Assembly (NCBI RefSeq): GCF_019351435.1
Contig: NZ_JAHWYN010000001.1
Location: 65,785 to 129,784 of the forward strand
Direction of reading: 5' to 3'
DNA: 64,000 bases
Source of the DNA: Flavobacterium taihuense
GTDB taxonomy: Bacteria > Bacteroidota > Bacteroidia > Flavobacteriales > Flavobacteriaceae
Below the pieces are notes generated by a model. The model had not been told where the DNA came from. It made no database searches and saw only the letters and a program-made list of their open reading frames with translations. The position numbers and the translations under genes were made by a program. Shown in pieces: positions 52,226 through 60,847 of this stretch (the stretch's first letter is position 1; each line of letters opens with the position of its first letter).

Positions 52226-52759
52226 ATGGCAAGTACTAGAGCAGCAATTCGTTATGCAACCGCAATTTTAGATTTATCCAATTCAAAGGGAGTGTCTGAA
52301 GCTGTGAATAATGACATGAAATCTATTGCTTCAACAATTAAAGGTAATATGGAATTGAATACTTTTATTCAAAACCCAACCATTAAAGTAGAAGTGAAAG
52401 AGAAAGCACTTTTAGAAGTTTTTGCTTCTGTTGATAATGTAACTAAGGGTTTGCTTCATTTGTTATTTGAAAACAAAAGATTTGAAATTCTAGATGTCAT
52501 TGCTGCGGAGTATAGCAAATTATTTGATATCATGAATAATGTTGAAGTAGCAAAAGTAACTACAGCCGTTGTTATGGATGCTGCACTTGAAGCTAAAGTT
52601 TTGGCTAAAATAGCAACACTTTCTGATAAAAAAATCACGATTGAAAATATTGTAGATCCTGCTATCATTGGAGGATTTATATTAAGAATAGGTGATCAGC
52701 AGTATAACGCTTCTGTTGCCAACAGATTACAAATATTAAAGAGAGAGTTAAGTAATTAG
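52226..52759 (+). CDS. atpH: ATP synthase F1 subunit delta
   Basis: 177-residue OSCP/delta subunit joining the peripheral stalk to F1. It has the N-terminal RAAIRYATAILDLSNSKG, the helical domain FIQNPTIKVEVKEKALLEVF and the conserved C-terminal DPAIIGGFILRIGDQQYNASVANRL. It begins 3 bases after atpF and precedes atpA by 38 bases. Confidence 0.95.
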   Translation: MASTRAAIRYATAILDLSNSKGVSEAVNNDMKSIASTIKGNMELNTFIQNPTIKVEVKEKALLEVFASVDNVTKGLLHLLFENKRFEILDVIAAEYSKLFDIMNNVEVAKVTTAVVMDAALEAKVLAKIATLSDKKITIENIVDPAIIGGFILRIGDQQYNASVANRLQILKRELSN

Positions 52760-52797
52760 TTTTATTACACATTTAAGTGTCTAAATTATAAATTAAG

Positions 52798-54375
52798 ATG
52801 GCGGAAATTAAACCTGCTGAAATATCAGCAATATTAAGAAAGCAAGTAGAAGGTTTTGAATCTGGTGCTACGCTAGAGGAAGTAGGAACAGTGCTTCAAG
52901 TTGGAGATGGTATTGCTCTTATTTATGGGCTTTCAAATGTTCAATACGGTGAATTAGTTGAATTCGAAAACGGATTAGAGGCTATCGTTTTGAATCTTGA
53001 ACAAGATAATGTTGGGGTTGTATTATTAGGACCTTCAACAGGAATCAAAGAAGGATCTACTGCAAAAAGAACACAACGTATTGCTTCCCTTAAAACAGGA
53101 GAAGGAATGGTAGGACGTGTAGTGAACACTCTTGGTTTTCCTATTGATGGAAAAGGACCAATTGGTGGTGAATTATTCGAAATGCCTTTGGAAAGAAAAG
53201 CTCCTGGAGTTATCTTCCGTCAACCAGTAACTGAACCATTGCAAACAGGTGTAAAAGCGGTTGATGCTATGATCCCAGTTGGACGTGGTCAACGTGAGTT
53301 GGTTATTGGTGACCGTCAAACAGGTAAATCAACTGTTTGTATTGATACCATCTTAAATCAAAAAGAATTTTACGATGCTGGGAAACCAGTATTCTGTATA
53401 TATGTTGCAATTGGTCAAAAAGCTTCTACTGTTGCAGGAATTGCAAAAATGTTAGAAGAAAAAGGAGCAATGGCTTATACTGTGATCGTAGCTGCAAATG
53501 CTTCTGATCCTGCTCCAATGCAAGTTTATGCTCCTTTCGCAGGTGCTGCTATTGGAGAATATTTTAGAGATTCTGGTCGTCCAGCTTTAATTGTTTATGA
53601 TGATTTATCTAAACAAGCAGTTGCATACCGTGAGGTTTCTCTTTTATTAAGAAGACCACCGGGACGTGAAGCATATCCTGGAGATGTTTTCTACTTACAC
53701 TCTCGTTTATTAGAGCGTGCTTGTAAAGTGATTGCTGATGATGGAATTGCAAAAGACATGAATGATTTACCAGATTCTTTGAAAGGAATCGTAAAAGGTG
53801 GAGGTTCTTTGACTGCATTGCCAATTATCGAAACACAAGCAGGTGACGTATCAGCATATATCCCAACAAACGTAATTTCGATTACAGATGGTCAAATTTT
53901 CTTGGATGGAGATTTGTTTAACTCTGGGGTTCGTCCAGCAATTAACGTAGGTATTTCAGTATCTCGTGTTGGAGGTAATGCTCAAATTAAATCAATGAAA
54001 AAAGTAGCAGGTACTTTGAAATTAGATCAAGCACAATTCCGTGAATTGGAAGCGTTTGCTAAATTTGGTTCTGACCTTGATGCTGTTACATTGAACGTAA
54101 TTGAAAAAGGAAAAAGAAACGTTGAAATCTTGAAACAAGGTTTGAACGACCCTTATACTGTTGAAGACCAAGTTGCAATTATCTATGCTGGATCTAAAAA
54201 CTTATTGAGAAGTGTTCCTGTGAACAAAGTGAAAGAATTTGAGAAAGACTTCTTGGAATTCTTGAACAACAAACACAGAGCTACTCTTGATGCTTTGAAA
54301 GCAGGAAAATTAACAGATGAAATTACAGATGTACTTGAAACTGTTGCAAAAGAAATTTCAGCGAAATATAACTAA
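52798..54375 (+). CDS. atpA: ATP synthase F1 subunit alpha
   Basis: 525-residue nucleotide-binding subunit with Walker [10 protein letters not shown] (about 172-180), the alpha-type [77 protein letters not shown] and the arginine finger region [15 protein letters not shown]. The length is typical. The codon composition is more even than that of flanking genes, as expected for high expression. Confidence 0.98.
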   Translation: MAEIKPAEISAILRKQVEGFESGATLEEVGTVLQVGDGIALIYGLSNVQYGELVEFENGLEAIVLNLEQDNVGVVLLGPSTGIKEGSTAKRTQRIASLKTGEGMVGRVVNTLGFPIDGKGPIGGELFEMPLERKAPGVIFRQPVTEPLQTGVKAVDAMIPVGRGQRELVIGDRQTGKSTVCIDTILNQKEFYDAGKPVFCIYVAIGQKASTVAGIAKMLEEKGAMAYTVIVAANASDPAPMQVYAPFAGAAIGEYFRDSGRPALIVYDDLSKQAVAYREVSLLLRRPPGREAYPGDVFYLHSRLLERACKVIADDGIAKDMNDLPDSLKGIVKGGGSLTALPIIETQAGDVSAYIPTNVISITDGQIFLDGDLFNSGVRPAINVGISVSRVGGNAQIKSMKKVAGTLKLDQAQFRELEAFAKFGSDLDAVTLNVIEKGKRNVEILKQGLNDPYTVEDQVAIIYAGSKNLLRSVPVNKVKEFEKDFLEFLNNKHRATLDALKAGKLTDEITDVLETVAKEISAKYN

Positions 54376-54465
54376 TTAGATAATTGGTAAATTGGATAAT
54401 TAGAAAATGTCTCAGATGTTTTTTAATTATCTAATTTTCAAATTGTCACATTTTCTCATTAACAA

Positions 54466-55326
54466 ATGGCAAATTTAAAGGAAATCCGTAATAGAATTAC
54501 TTCCATTTCATCAACGATGCAAATTACATCGGCAATGAAAATGGTTTCTGCAGCAAAGCTAAAGAAAGCACAAGATGCGATCACTGCAATGCGCCCTTAT
54601 GCCGAAAAATTAACGGAATTGTTACAAAATCTTTCAGCTTCACTTGATGGTGATGTTGGTGGAGAATTTACTACACAACGTGAAGTAAAAAAAGTTTTAA
54701 TTGTTGCCATTACTTCTAATAGAGGTTTGTGTGGTGCTTTTAATACGAATGTAATTAAGGAAGCTAAAAACCGTTCTGAATATTATGCTGGTAAGCAAGT
54801 AGATATTTTTGCTATCGGTAAAAAAGGAAACGATATTTTATCAAAAACTTTGAATGTAATTGATAATCAAAGTTCAATTTTTGATCATTTGACTTTTGAT
54901 AATGTGGCTGCTATAGCAGAAACGTTAACTCAAAAATTTGTTTCAGGTGAATATGACAGAATTGAATTGGTTTACAATCAATTTAAGAATGCTGCTACTC
55001 AAATTGTACAAACTGAACAGTTTTTACCATTAGCGCCTATTCAATCTGATAAACCAGTTTCAACAGGAGATTATATTTTTGAACCTGCAAAGGACGAAAT
55101 TGTTTTGACTTTGATTCCAAAGGCTTTAAAAACACAATTATACAAAGGTATTCGTGATTCATTCGCTTCAGAGCACGGAGCGCGTATGACTGCAATGCAC
55201 AAAGCAACAGACAACGCAACCGATTTGAGAGATCAATTGAAATTGACTTACAATAAAGCGCGTCAGGCTGCTATTACTAATGAAATCCTTGAGATTGTTG
55301 GTGGTGCTGAGGCTTTGAAAGGATAA
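54466..55326 (+). CDS. atpG: ATP synthase F1 subunit gamma
   Basis: 286-residue rotor shaft subunit: N-terminal coiled coil NLKEIRNRITSISSTMQITS, AMKMVSAAKLKKAQ, the middle VAITSNRGLCGAFNTNV, and the C-terminal coiled coil NATDLRDQLKLTYNKARQAAITNEILEIVGGAEAL (in pieces). A terminator follows, so the operon ends here. atpD and atpC (beta and epsilon) are not in the window, consistent with the split atp loci of Bacteroidota. Confidence 0.97.
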   Translation: MANLKEIRNRITSISSTMQITSAMKMVSAAKLKKAQDAITAMRPYAEKLTELLQNLSASLDGDVGGEFTTQREVKKVLIVAITSNRGLCGAFNTNVIKEAKNRSEYYAGKQVDIFAIGKKGNDILSKTLNVIDNQSSIFDHLTFDNVAAIAETLTQKFVSGEYDRIELVYNQFKNAATQIVQTEQFLPLAPIQSDKPVSTGDYIFEPAKDEIVLTLIPKALKTQLYKGIRDSFASEHGARMTAMHKATDNATDLRDQLKLTYNKARQAAITNEILEIVGGAEALKG

Positions 55327-55345
55327 TTTATAAAATACATTAAAT

Positions 55346-55373
55346 GAAAAAAGAGCCTTTTGGCTCTTTTTTT
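55346..55373 (+). terminator. Terminator of the atp operon
   Basis: AAAAAAGAGCC and GGCTCTTTTTTT pair around TTTT. It is a strong intrinsic terminator 20 bases after atpG. Confidence 0.9.
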
Positions 55374-55375
55374 AT

Positions 55376-55577
55376 GCTTTGTTTTTAAAGGAACAAATAG
55401 CTTTATAGTCCTTCAGCTCTGCGTTTAAGGGGAATCTTAGCTTTTCCCGTGGCTTTGTTTTGTTAGGGAACAAGTAGCTTTATAAACCCTATGCTCTGTT
55501 TTCTTTGGGTGAAACTTAGCTTTTCCCATGCTTTGTTTTGTGAGGACAAATTAGCTTTATAAACCCCTTATCTAATT
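55376..55577. repeat. 76-78 bp imperfect tandem repeat after atpG
   Basis: About 2.6 copies. GCTTTG begins the units at 55376, 55452 and 55530. Each continues with a (G)GAACAA-TAGCTTTATA block, then CTCTG, then CTTAGCTTTTCCC. Units differ by substitutions and small gaps. There is no coding potential. The remaining intergenic DNA up to 55680 is AT-rich with nothing recognised except the GNAT promoter. Confidence 0.75.
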
Positions 55578-55680
55578 TTTTGCTTTACAAATATCACTCA
55601 TTAAATGTGTTCTTGCAATACCCACTTTTGGTGATATTTCAATATATTTTATACATTTTTCTCAATGTAACTTTTTTGCT

Positions 55681-55688
55681 TAATTTTG
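55681..55688 (+). promoter_or_regulatory. -7 element of the acetyltransferase gene
   Basis: TAATTTTG matches TAnnTTTG. It includes the TTG at 55686 that opens the longest frame, showing that translation must start downstream, at TTG 55713. Confidence 0.55.
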
Positions 55689-55712
55689 TTTAATATTTTA
55701 AATTTTACTCAA

Positions 55713-56150
55713 TTGAAAATAATCGAACTCACCAGCATTTCCGAAATGTTGGGTCAAATTGAAGTGATGCAACACTTGTATCCTAACCTTACACTAGAAA
55801 AATATGAATTCTATTTGCAACAAATGATCCCTCATAACTACAAACAATTGGCTGTTTTTGATGGAGAGATTTGCGTTGGATTATCCGGTTTTTGGACTGC
55901 AATGAAACTTTGGACTGGTAAGTATATTGAAATTGATAATTTCATAGTTCATTCAGATCATCGTTCCAAAGGAATCGGAAAAGTGATGACAGATTACATT
56001 GATACTAAGGCCCGTGCCGAAGGGTGTACTGCGATTGTTTTGGATGCTTTCACAGGAAATTTCACCGCTCATCGTTTTTATTATAATCAAGGATATGTGC
56101 CAAAAGGGTTTCATTTTATAAAAATGTTAGATGAGGACGGATTAACTTAA
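55713..56150 (+). CDS. GNAT family N-acetyltransferase
   Basis: About 145 residues, single GNAT domain. The first strand is KIIELTSISEMLGQIEVM, followed by YKQLAVFDGEICVGLSGFW, the core IEIDNFIVHSDHRSKGIGKVMTDYI with the acetyl-CoA pyrophosphate-binding R/Q-x-x-G-x-G/A loop (RSKGIGK), and GCTAIVLDAFTGNFTAHRFYYNQGYVPKGFHF. TTG 55713 is chosen because it starts directly at the first strand and lies 24 bases after the -7 element; ATG 55746 would cut the strand. The substrate is unknown. A terminator follows. Confidence 0.87.
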   Translation: MKIIELTSISEMLGQIEVMQHLYPNLTLEKYEFYLQQMIPHNYKQLAVFDGEICVGLSGFWTAMKLWTGKYIEIDNFIVHSDHRSKGIGKVMTDYIDTKARAEGCTAIVLDAFTGNFTAHRFYYNQGYVPKGFHFIKMLDEDGLT

Positions 56151-56191
56151 GAGGAATATCATTTTAGCAACTTTATTCAACTATAAAACAT

Positions 56192-56220
56192 AAAAAATAA
56201 CCAAAGAATTGGTTATTTTT
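56192..56220 (+). terminator. Terminator after the acetyltransferase gene
   Basis: AAAAAATAACCAA and TTGGTTATTTTT form a stem with a short AGAA-type loop. Its right arm overlaps a TATTTTTG -7 element (56214-56221) for the next gene. Confidence 0.8.
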
Positions 56221-56250
56221 GTTTTTATAATAATTAACATAAAGATAATT

Positions 56251-57720
56251 TTGGGATTATATAAAAAGCTTTTTAAACAAACTGCCATATATGGGCTTGC
56301 CACTGTAATACCAAGGATGTTCAGCTTTTTGCTGGTACCATTATATACGGGACTGTTGCCTCAAGCGGAGTATGGAAAAGTATCCATAATATTTGCTTGG
56401 ATGATTTTTTTTAATGTCATTCTCGCTTATGGTATGGAAACCGCTTTTTTTAGATTTTATAATGCTGAGAAAAACAAAGAAAGTGTGGTCGAAACTACAA
56501 CCGTCTCTATTTTCTGGTCTACAATTCTTTTCGTTTTTATAGGACTATTGTTTCGAAATTCGTTGGCACAATGGTCTGGCGTAGACACACAGTATGTTAC
56601 TTATTCCATTTGGATTTTGGCATTGGATGCCTTGGTTATCATTCCTTTTTCTAAGTTGAGAGCAAATCAAAGACCTAAGTTTTATGCCTTAATTAAAATT
56701 GGGAATGTAGTAGTCAATTTATCGTTCAACATATTCTTTCTCGTGTATTTGCCTAGCGTTTCGGTATCACAACCGGATAGTTTTTTAAGTTCCGTCTATA
56801 TTGAAAATTTCCAAATAGGTTATATTTTCCTTGCCAATATCATTGCAAGCTTCCTGACTTTTGTGGTGCTTTTTCCGGATTATTTCACAATCAAATGGAA
56901 ATTTGATTACGAACTTTGGAAACGAATGATGCGTTATGGAGTTCCTATTATGGTTGCCGGCATAGCTTTTGCCATCAACGAACAGTTTGACAAAATCCTT
57001 TTGGGTAAATTATTGCCCGTTAATATTGCGGCAGAGCAAGTAGGAGTGTATTCGGCCTGCTATAAATTAGGACTTTTTATGGTGTTGTACAGAACTGCAT
57101 ACACGCTAGGAATTGAGCCCTTCTTTTTCAGCCATGCTTCCAATGAAAATGCGCAACAAACCTACGCGACAATTACCAAATATTTTGTCATTTTTGGCTC
57201 TTTTATCTTGCTGTCCGTAATCGTATTTGCCGATCTTTTAAAACAAGTTATGATACCAAATTCATCCTATTGGGAAGCGATGAAAGTGGTTCCGCTTATC
57301 ATTTTGGCCAATTTTTTTCTGGGCATTTACACCAACCTTTCCGTTTGGTACAAACTCATTGATAAAACCTATGTTGGAGCTTATATTTCTATAGTTGGAG
57401 CCGTTGTGACACTGATTTTAAACTATTTATTGATTCCCAAATACAGTTATTATGGCTCGGCGATTGCCACTATTTCGGCTTACGGAAGCATGATGTTCAT
57501 TTCCTATTATCTCGGAAACAAGTATTACCCGATTCCTTACGACAAGAAAAAAATAGTTGGATATCTAACCCTGTCTACTGGTTTTTCATGCATTTCTTTT
57601 TATGGCTTTAGAGAGAATTATTTCGTCGGTATTTTACTTTTAGGAATATTTATGGGCTTTATATATTACAATGAAAAAGAAACACTTTTGCGAATTTTAA
57701 AACGTCCAGCTAAAAATTAG
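56251..57720 (+). CDS. Lipopolysaccharide/oligosaccharide flippase family membrane protein
   Basis: About 489 residues and 12-14 membrane helices of the polysaccharide flippase (MATE-like) superfamily: YKKLFKQTAIYGLATVIPRM, FSFLLVPLYTGLLPQAEYG, DALVIIPFSKLRANQRPKFY, MMRYGVPIMVAGIAFAINEQ with FDKILLGKLLP. TTG 56251 gives MGLYKKLFKQTA, the usual N-terminus. A longer frame begins at TTG 56209, inside the preceding terminator and promoter, and is rejected. It differs from the Wzx at 23 kb and heads a conserved envelope block (dut, nucleotidyltransferase, TPR, DUF4292, EnvC-like) rather than the capsule locus. Confidence 0.88.
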   Translation: MGLYKKLFKQTAIYGLATVIPRMFSFLLVPLYTGLLPQAEYGKVSIIFAWMIFFNVILAYGMETAFFRFYNAEKNKESVVETTTVSIFWSTILFVFIGLLFRNSLAQWSGVDTQYVTYSIWILALDALVIIPFSKLRANQRPKFYALIKIGNVVVNLSFNIFFLVYLPSVSVSQPDSFLSSVYIENFQIGYIFLANIIASFLTFVVLFPDYFTIKWKFDYELWKRMMRYGVPIMVAGIAFAINEQFDKILLGKLLPVNIAAEQVGVYSACYKLGLFMVLYRTAYTLGIEPFFFSHASNENAQQTYATITKYFVIFGSFILLSVIVFADLLKQVMIPNSSYWEAMKVVPLIILANFFLGIYTNLSVWYKLIDKTYVGAYISIVGAVVTLILNYLLIPKYSYYGSAIATISAYGSMMFISYYLGNKYYPIPYDKKKIVGYLTLSTGFSCISFYGFRENYFVGILLLGIFMGFIYYNEKETLLRILKRPAKN

Positions 57721-57800
57721 GAGCTCTCTCCTGCTGTACACTATATCTTTTGTCTCGTTTGAGAACGAGACAAAAGGATGCCGTTTCCATCAGGGCTAGG
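57721..57800. repeat. Structured intergenic repeat around a perfect hairpin
   Basis: A perfect 13-bp stem, CTTTTGTCTCGTT (57747-57759) and AACGAGACAAAAG (57764-57776) with loop TGAG, is framed by GAGCTCTCTCCTGCTGTAC on the left and GGATGCCGTTTCCATCAGG then GCTAGG on the right. The frame can extend pairing (CCTG with CAGG). From memory, the phrases CTGTACACTATATC and ATGCCGTTTCCATCAGGGCT flank variable hairpins in many Flavobacterium genomes, so this looks like a dispersed extragenic element and not just a terminator. Confidence 0.6.
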
Positions 57801-57838
57801 ACAGACCGTAATCAAATACATTTTATATTAAAAAAATA

Positions 57839-58273
57839 ATGACAATAAACATCATCAACAAATCACAGCATGCATTGCCAAATTATGAAACCATTGCTTC
57901 GGCAGGAATGGACTTAAGGGCAAATTTAACTCAATCCATAACTTTGCAACCTTTAGAAAGAACCATAGTAAAGACAGGTCTTTTTATAGAATTGCCAATA
58001 GGGTATGAGGCTCAAGTGAGACCAAGAAGTGGATTAGCAGCCAAAAACGGAATCACAGTTCTTAATGCTCCCGGAACAGTCGATGCTGATTATCGAGGAG
58101 AAATTGGAGTAATTTTAGTAAATTTATCCAATGATCCATTTGTTATAGAAAATGGAGAACGCATTGCGCAACTCATCATCGCTAAACACGAACGTGCCGA
58201 TTGGATTGAAGTACAGGAATTAACCGAAACTTCAAGAGGTGCAGGAGGATTTGGAAGTACAGGAGTTAAATAA
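57839..58273 (+). CDS. dut: Deoxyuridine 5'-triphosphate nucleotidohydrolase (dUTPase)
   Basis: 144-residue trimeric dUTPase that hydrolyses dUTP to dUMP and pyrophosphate, preventing uracil incorporation and supplying dTMP synthesis. All five motifs are visible: AGMDLRANL (1), [10 protein letters not shown] (2), [20 protein letters not shown] (3), GERIAQLII (4) and [10 protein letters not shown] (5). The length is standard. Confidence 0.97.
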   Translation: MTINIINKSQHALPNYETIASAGMDLRANLTQSITLQPLERTIVKTGLFIELPIGYEAQVRPRSGLAAKNGITVLNAPGTVDADYRGEIGVILVNLSNDPFVIENGERIAQLIIAKHERADWIEVQELTETSRGAGGFGSTGVK

Positions 58274-58285
58274 ACACATTTAGTA

Positions 58286-58340
58286 ATTCAAAAATTAAAG
58301 ATTTAAAAGTTCTGTGAATTTTTAAATCTTTAATTCAAAA
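58286..58340. repeat. A/T-rich hairpin between dut and the nucleotidyltransferase gene
   Basis: AATTAAAGATTTAAAA and TTTTTAAATCTTTAATT pair around GTTCTGTGAA. It is the clearest of several similar A/T hairpin phrases at gene junctions in this window. Confidence 0.6.
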
Positions 58341-58352
58341 TAACCAGCCAAA

Positions 58353-59363
58353 ATGAAAATAATCGTACCAATGGCAGGACGCGGATCACGCCTTCGCCCA
58401 CACACCTTAACCATTCCTAAACCTTTAATTCCGGTTGCAGGAAAACCAATTGTACATCGTTTAGTCGAAGACATTGCAGGTGTTTTAAATCAACCTATCG
58501 AAGAAATTGCATTCGTTATTCACGAAAGTTTTGGAAGAAAAGTGGAAGAAGATTTAATTGCAATCGCTCAAAAGTTAGGTGCTAAAGGAACCATTTATTA
58601 CCAAAACGAAGCGCTTGGAACTGGACACGCTATTATGTGTGCCAAAGATTCTTTGAGTGGGCCAGCTGTAATTGCTTACGCCGATACGTTAATTCGTGCC
58701 AATTTTGATTTAGATGCAAATGCAGACAGTGTTATTTGGGTAAAACAAGTAGATCAACCAGATGCCTTTGGTGTGGTAAATTTAAATGAAGCCAATGAAA
58801 TAATTGAACTGGTTGAAAAACCAAAAGAATTTGTTTCGGATCTTGCCGTTATCGGAATTTACTATTTTAAAGACGTAGCCGTTTTAAAAAACGAACTGCA
58901 ATCCGTTTTGGATAATAATATCATTCACGGTGGAGAATATCAAATTAATGATGGAATAAAACAAATGATGGCCAAAGGCATGAAATTTGTCCCAGGAGAA
59001 GTAGATGAGTGGATGGATTGCGGGAACAAAGACGTAACCGTTGAAACTAATTCCAGAATGTTAGGTTTTCTTCATATTGATGGTAATCATTTGGTGGATC
59101 CTTCTGTTAAATTAGAGAATTCAACCATTATTCCACCATGTTATATTGGAGAAAACGTAATTTTAATCAATACAACTGTGGGGCCAAATGTGTCTTTGGG
59201 GGATGCCTGTCATGTTCAAAATAGCACAATACAAAACAGTTTGATTCAAACGCATTCACATATAAAAAACGCTAATTTAGACAACGCGATGATAGGAAAT
59301 CACGCGAGTTTTGATGGAAATTTCACCAGTATAAGTATTGGTGACTATTCAGTTTTAGAATAA
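58353..59363 (+). CDS. Sugar-phosphate nucleotidyltransferase
   Basis: 336-residue cytoplasmic enzyme with the NTP-transferase signature MKIIVPMAGRGSRLRPHTLT and PKPLIPVAGKPIVHRLVEDI, QNEALGTGHAIMCAKD, VIAYADTLIRANF (metal-binding D) and VVNLNEANEIIELVEKPKEF. The C-terminal part (about 240-330) is a left-handed beta-helix-like tail (VDPSVKLENSTIIPPCYIGE). This combination is typical of glucose-1-phosphate thymidylyl/uridylyl or mannose-1-phosphate guanylyltransferases; the substrate cannot be fixed from sequence alone. Confidence 0.9.
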   Translation: MKIIVPMAGRGSRLRPHTLTIPKPLIPVAGKPIVHRLVEDIAGVLNQPIEEIAFVIHESFGRKVEEDLIAIAQKLGAKGTIYYQNEALGTGHAIMCAKDSLSGPAVIAYADTLIRANFDLDANADSVIWVKQVDQPDAFGVVNLNEANEIIELVEKPKEFVSDLAVIGIYYFKDVAVLKNELQSVLDNNIIHGGEYQINDGIKQMMAKGMKFVPGEVDEWMDCGNKDVTVETNSRMLGFLHIDGNHLVDPSVKLENSTIIPPCYIGENVILINTTVGPNVSLGDACHVQNSTIQNSLIQTHSHIKNANLDNAMIGNHASFDGNFTSISIGDYSVLE

Positions 59364-59388
59364 TTTAGAGCAAATATTTAAAAAGTAT

Positions 59389-59436
59389 AAAGCAGCATTA
59401 TTTAAGTTTTTATTATGCTGCTTTGTTGTTTTTTTA
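59389..59436 (+). terminator. Terminator after the nucleotidyltransferase gene
   Basis: AAAGCAGCAT (59389-59398) and ATGCTGCTTT (59414-59423) pair, followed by GTTGTTTTTTT. Confidence 0.8.
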
Positions 59437-59443
59437 ATTTATT

Positions 59444-59472
59444 TTGCAAAGGCAACTGTATTGTTAATTTTG
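59444..59472 (+). promoter_or_regulatory. Promoter of the TPR-DUF4292-EnvC-like operon
   Basis: TTG (59444-59446), an 18-base spacer and TAATTTTG (59465-59472) fit the consensus, 22 bases ahead of the ATG at 59495. Confidence 0.65.
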
Positions 59473-59494
59473 TTTACAAAGACTTCTTTTTTCA

Positions 59495-60847
59495 ATGATA
59501 AAAAAATGGACTTTCATATTCGCTTTTTCTGTTTTGCTTAGCAATACCGTAACGGTATTGGCACAAGTTGAACCAGAGGAAATTAAAGTGGAAGGCGATA
59601 AATTTCAGGATTATTTCTATGAGTCTATCTTTCAAAAAAGTATCGAAAACTATGATAAATCATTAGTGGCATTGGAACAATGTTTGAAATTAAAACCCAA
59701 TGATGCCACCATTTATTTTGAAATGGGGAAGAATTATTTGGCATCCAAAGATTATAAAAATGCCTATTCCTCTTTTGAACATGCTACACAAATTGATTCT
59801 ACAAATAAATGGTTTTGGGTAGGATTGTACGATGTGTGTTATGAAACCAAAGATTTTAATCAAGCCATAATGATCGTCAATAAAATCATTCCTTTTGATG
59901 CAGAATACAAGGAAGATTTGGTTTCCCTATATATGGCAACGAAACAATATGACAAAGCGTTGATAGGAATCAATGAGTTAAATGATAAAGTTGGAAAAAC
60001 CGAGAGAAGAGAAATGTATAAAATGGAAATTTTGTCTGAAGGAAAATATCAAAATTCGGAGATTGACAATTTAAAGGAGCAAATTGAGAAAAATCCTAGA
60101 GAAGAGTCCAATTATATTGCATTGATTTTTTTATATTCGAACAATAATGAAGAAGACAAAGTTCAGGAAGTTGCCAAAAAATTGGAAAAAGAAATTCCGG
60201 AATCGGTTTGGGCACAAGTGAGTTTGTTTAAAAATTATCTCGAAAACAATGATGGCACCAATGTTGTGAAATCGATGAATGTAGTTTTGGCAAGTTCTAA
60301 AATTGATTCCAAAATTAAGCATCGAATCCTGAATGAATTTTTGCTTTTCACCAATACAAATCCGCAGTTCATTCCTGATTTGGATAATGCGATTGGGTAT
60401 TTTAAAAACGATAAAACAATTAATGTAGCGAAGGAAATAGGCAAGTTTTATCACAACAAAAAACAGTGGGACAAGACAGTTAAATATTATGAGATGTCGG
60501 AGAAAAACAGTTCCGAAGTTGATTTGGAAACGAATATGCTTTGGCTTGAAGCCAATACGGAACTCAAACAATTTGAACCCGTAGTCAAGAAAGCTATGGC
60601 AATGATTGATACCTTTCCAGCCGAACCTCAGTTTTATTATTATGCAGGTATGGCCAATAATCAATTGCAATTGTTCAAGAAAGCCAAAGACATTCTTGAA
60701 ATGGGTTTAGATTATGTTGTAGAAAATAAAAATTTAGAGATCAATTTCAATATTCAACTCGGAGAAGCCTACAATGGTTTAGGCGATGCAGCCAAAAAAG
60801 AAGTATATTTCGACAAAGCCAATCAATTATTAAAAGGAAAAAAATAA
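59495..60847 (+). CDS. Exported tetratricopeptide repeat protein
   Basis: 450 residues with a signal peptide (FIFAFSVLLSNTVTVLAQ) and TPR units: YDKSLVALEQCLKLKPNDAT, IYFEMGKNYLASKDYKNAYS, SFEHATQIDSTNKWFWVGLY, DFNQAIMIVNKIIPFDAEYK, with further units in the C-terminal half (FYYYAGMANNQLQLFKKAKD). It is probably a periplasmic scaffold. It is coupled to the DUF4292 lipoprotein by a 1-base overlap (TAATG) and belongs to a conserved flavobacterial block with EnvC-like proteins, which suggests cell-wall or envelope assembly. Confidence 0.87.
   Translation: MIKKWTFIFAFSVLLSNTVTVLAQVEPEEIKVEGDKFQDYFYESIFQKSIENYDKSLVALEQCLKLKPNDATIYFEMGKNYLASKDYKNAYSSFEHATQIDSTNKWFWVGLYDVCYETKDFNQAIMIVNKIIPFDAEYKEDLVSLYMATKQYDKALIGINELNDKVGKTERREMYKMEILSEGKYQNSEIDNLKEQIEKNPREESNYIALIFLYSNNNEEDKVQEVAKKLEKEIPESVWAQVSLFKNYLENNDGTNVVKSMNVVLASSKIDSKIKHRILNEFLLFTNTNPQFIPDLDNAIGYFKNDKTINVAKEIGKFYHNKKQWDKTVKYYEMSEKNSSEVDLETNMLWLEANTELKQFEPVVKKAMAMIDTFPAEPQFYYYAGMANNQLQLFKKAKDILEMGLDYVVENKNLEINFNIQLGEAYNGLGDAAKKEVYFDKANQLLKGKK

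Noticed and set aside
56209..56250. Upstream TTG start for the flippase
   Set aside because: It would start inside the terminator arm and -7 element and add a non-family hydrophobic segment.
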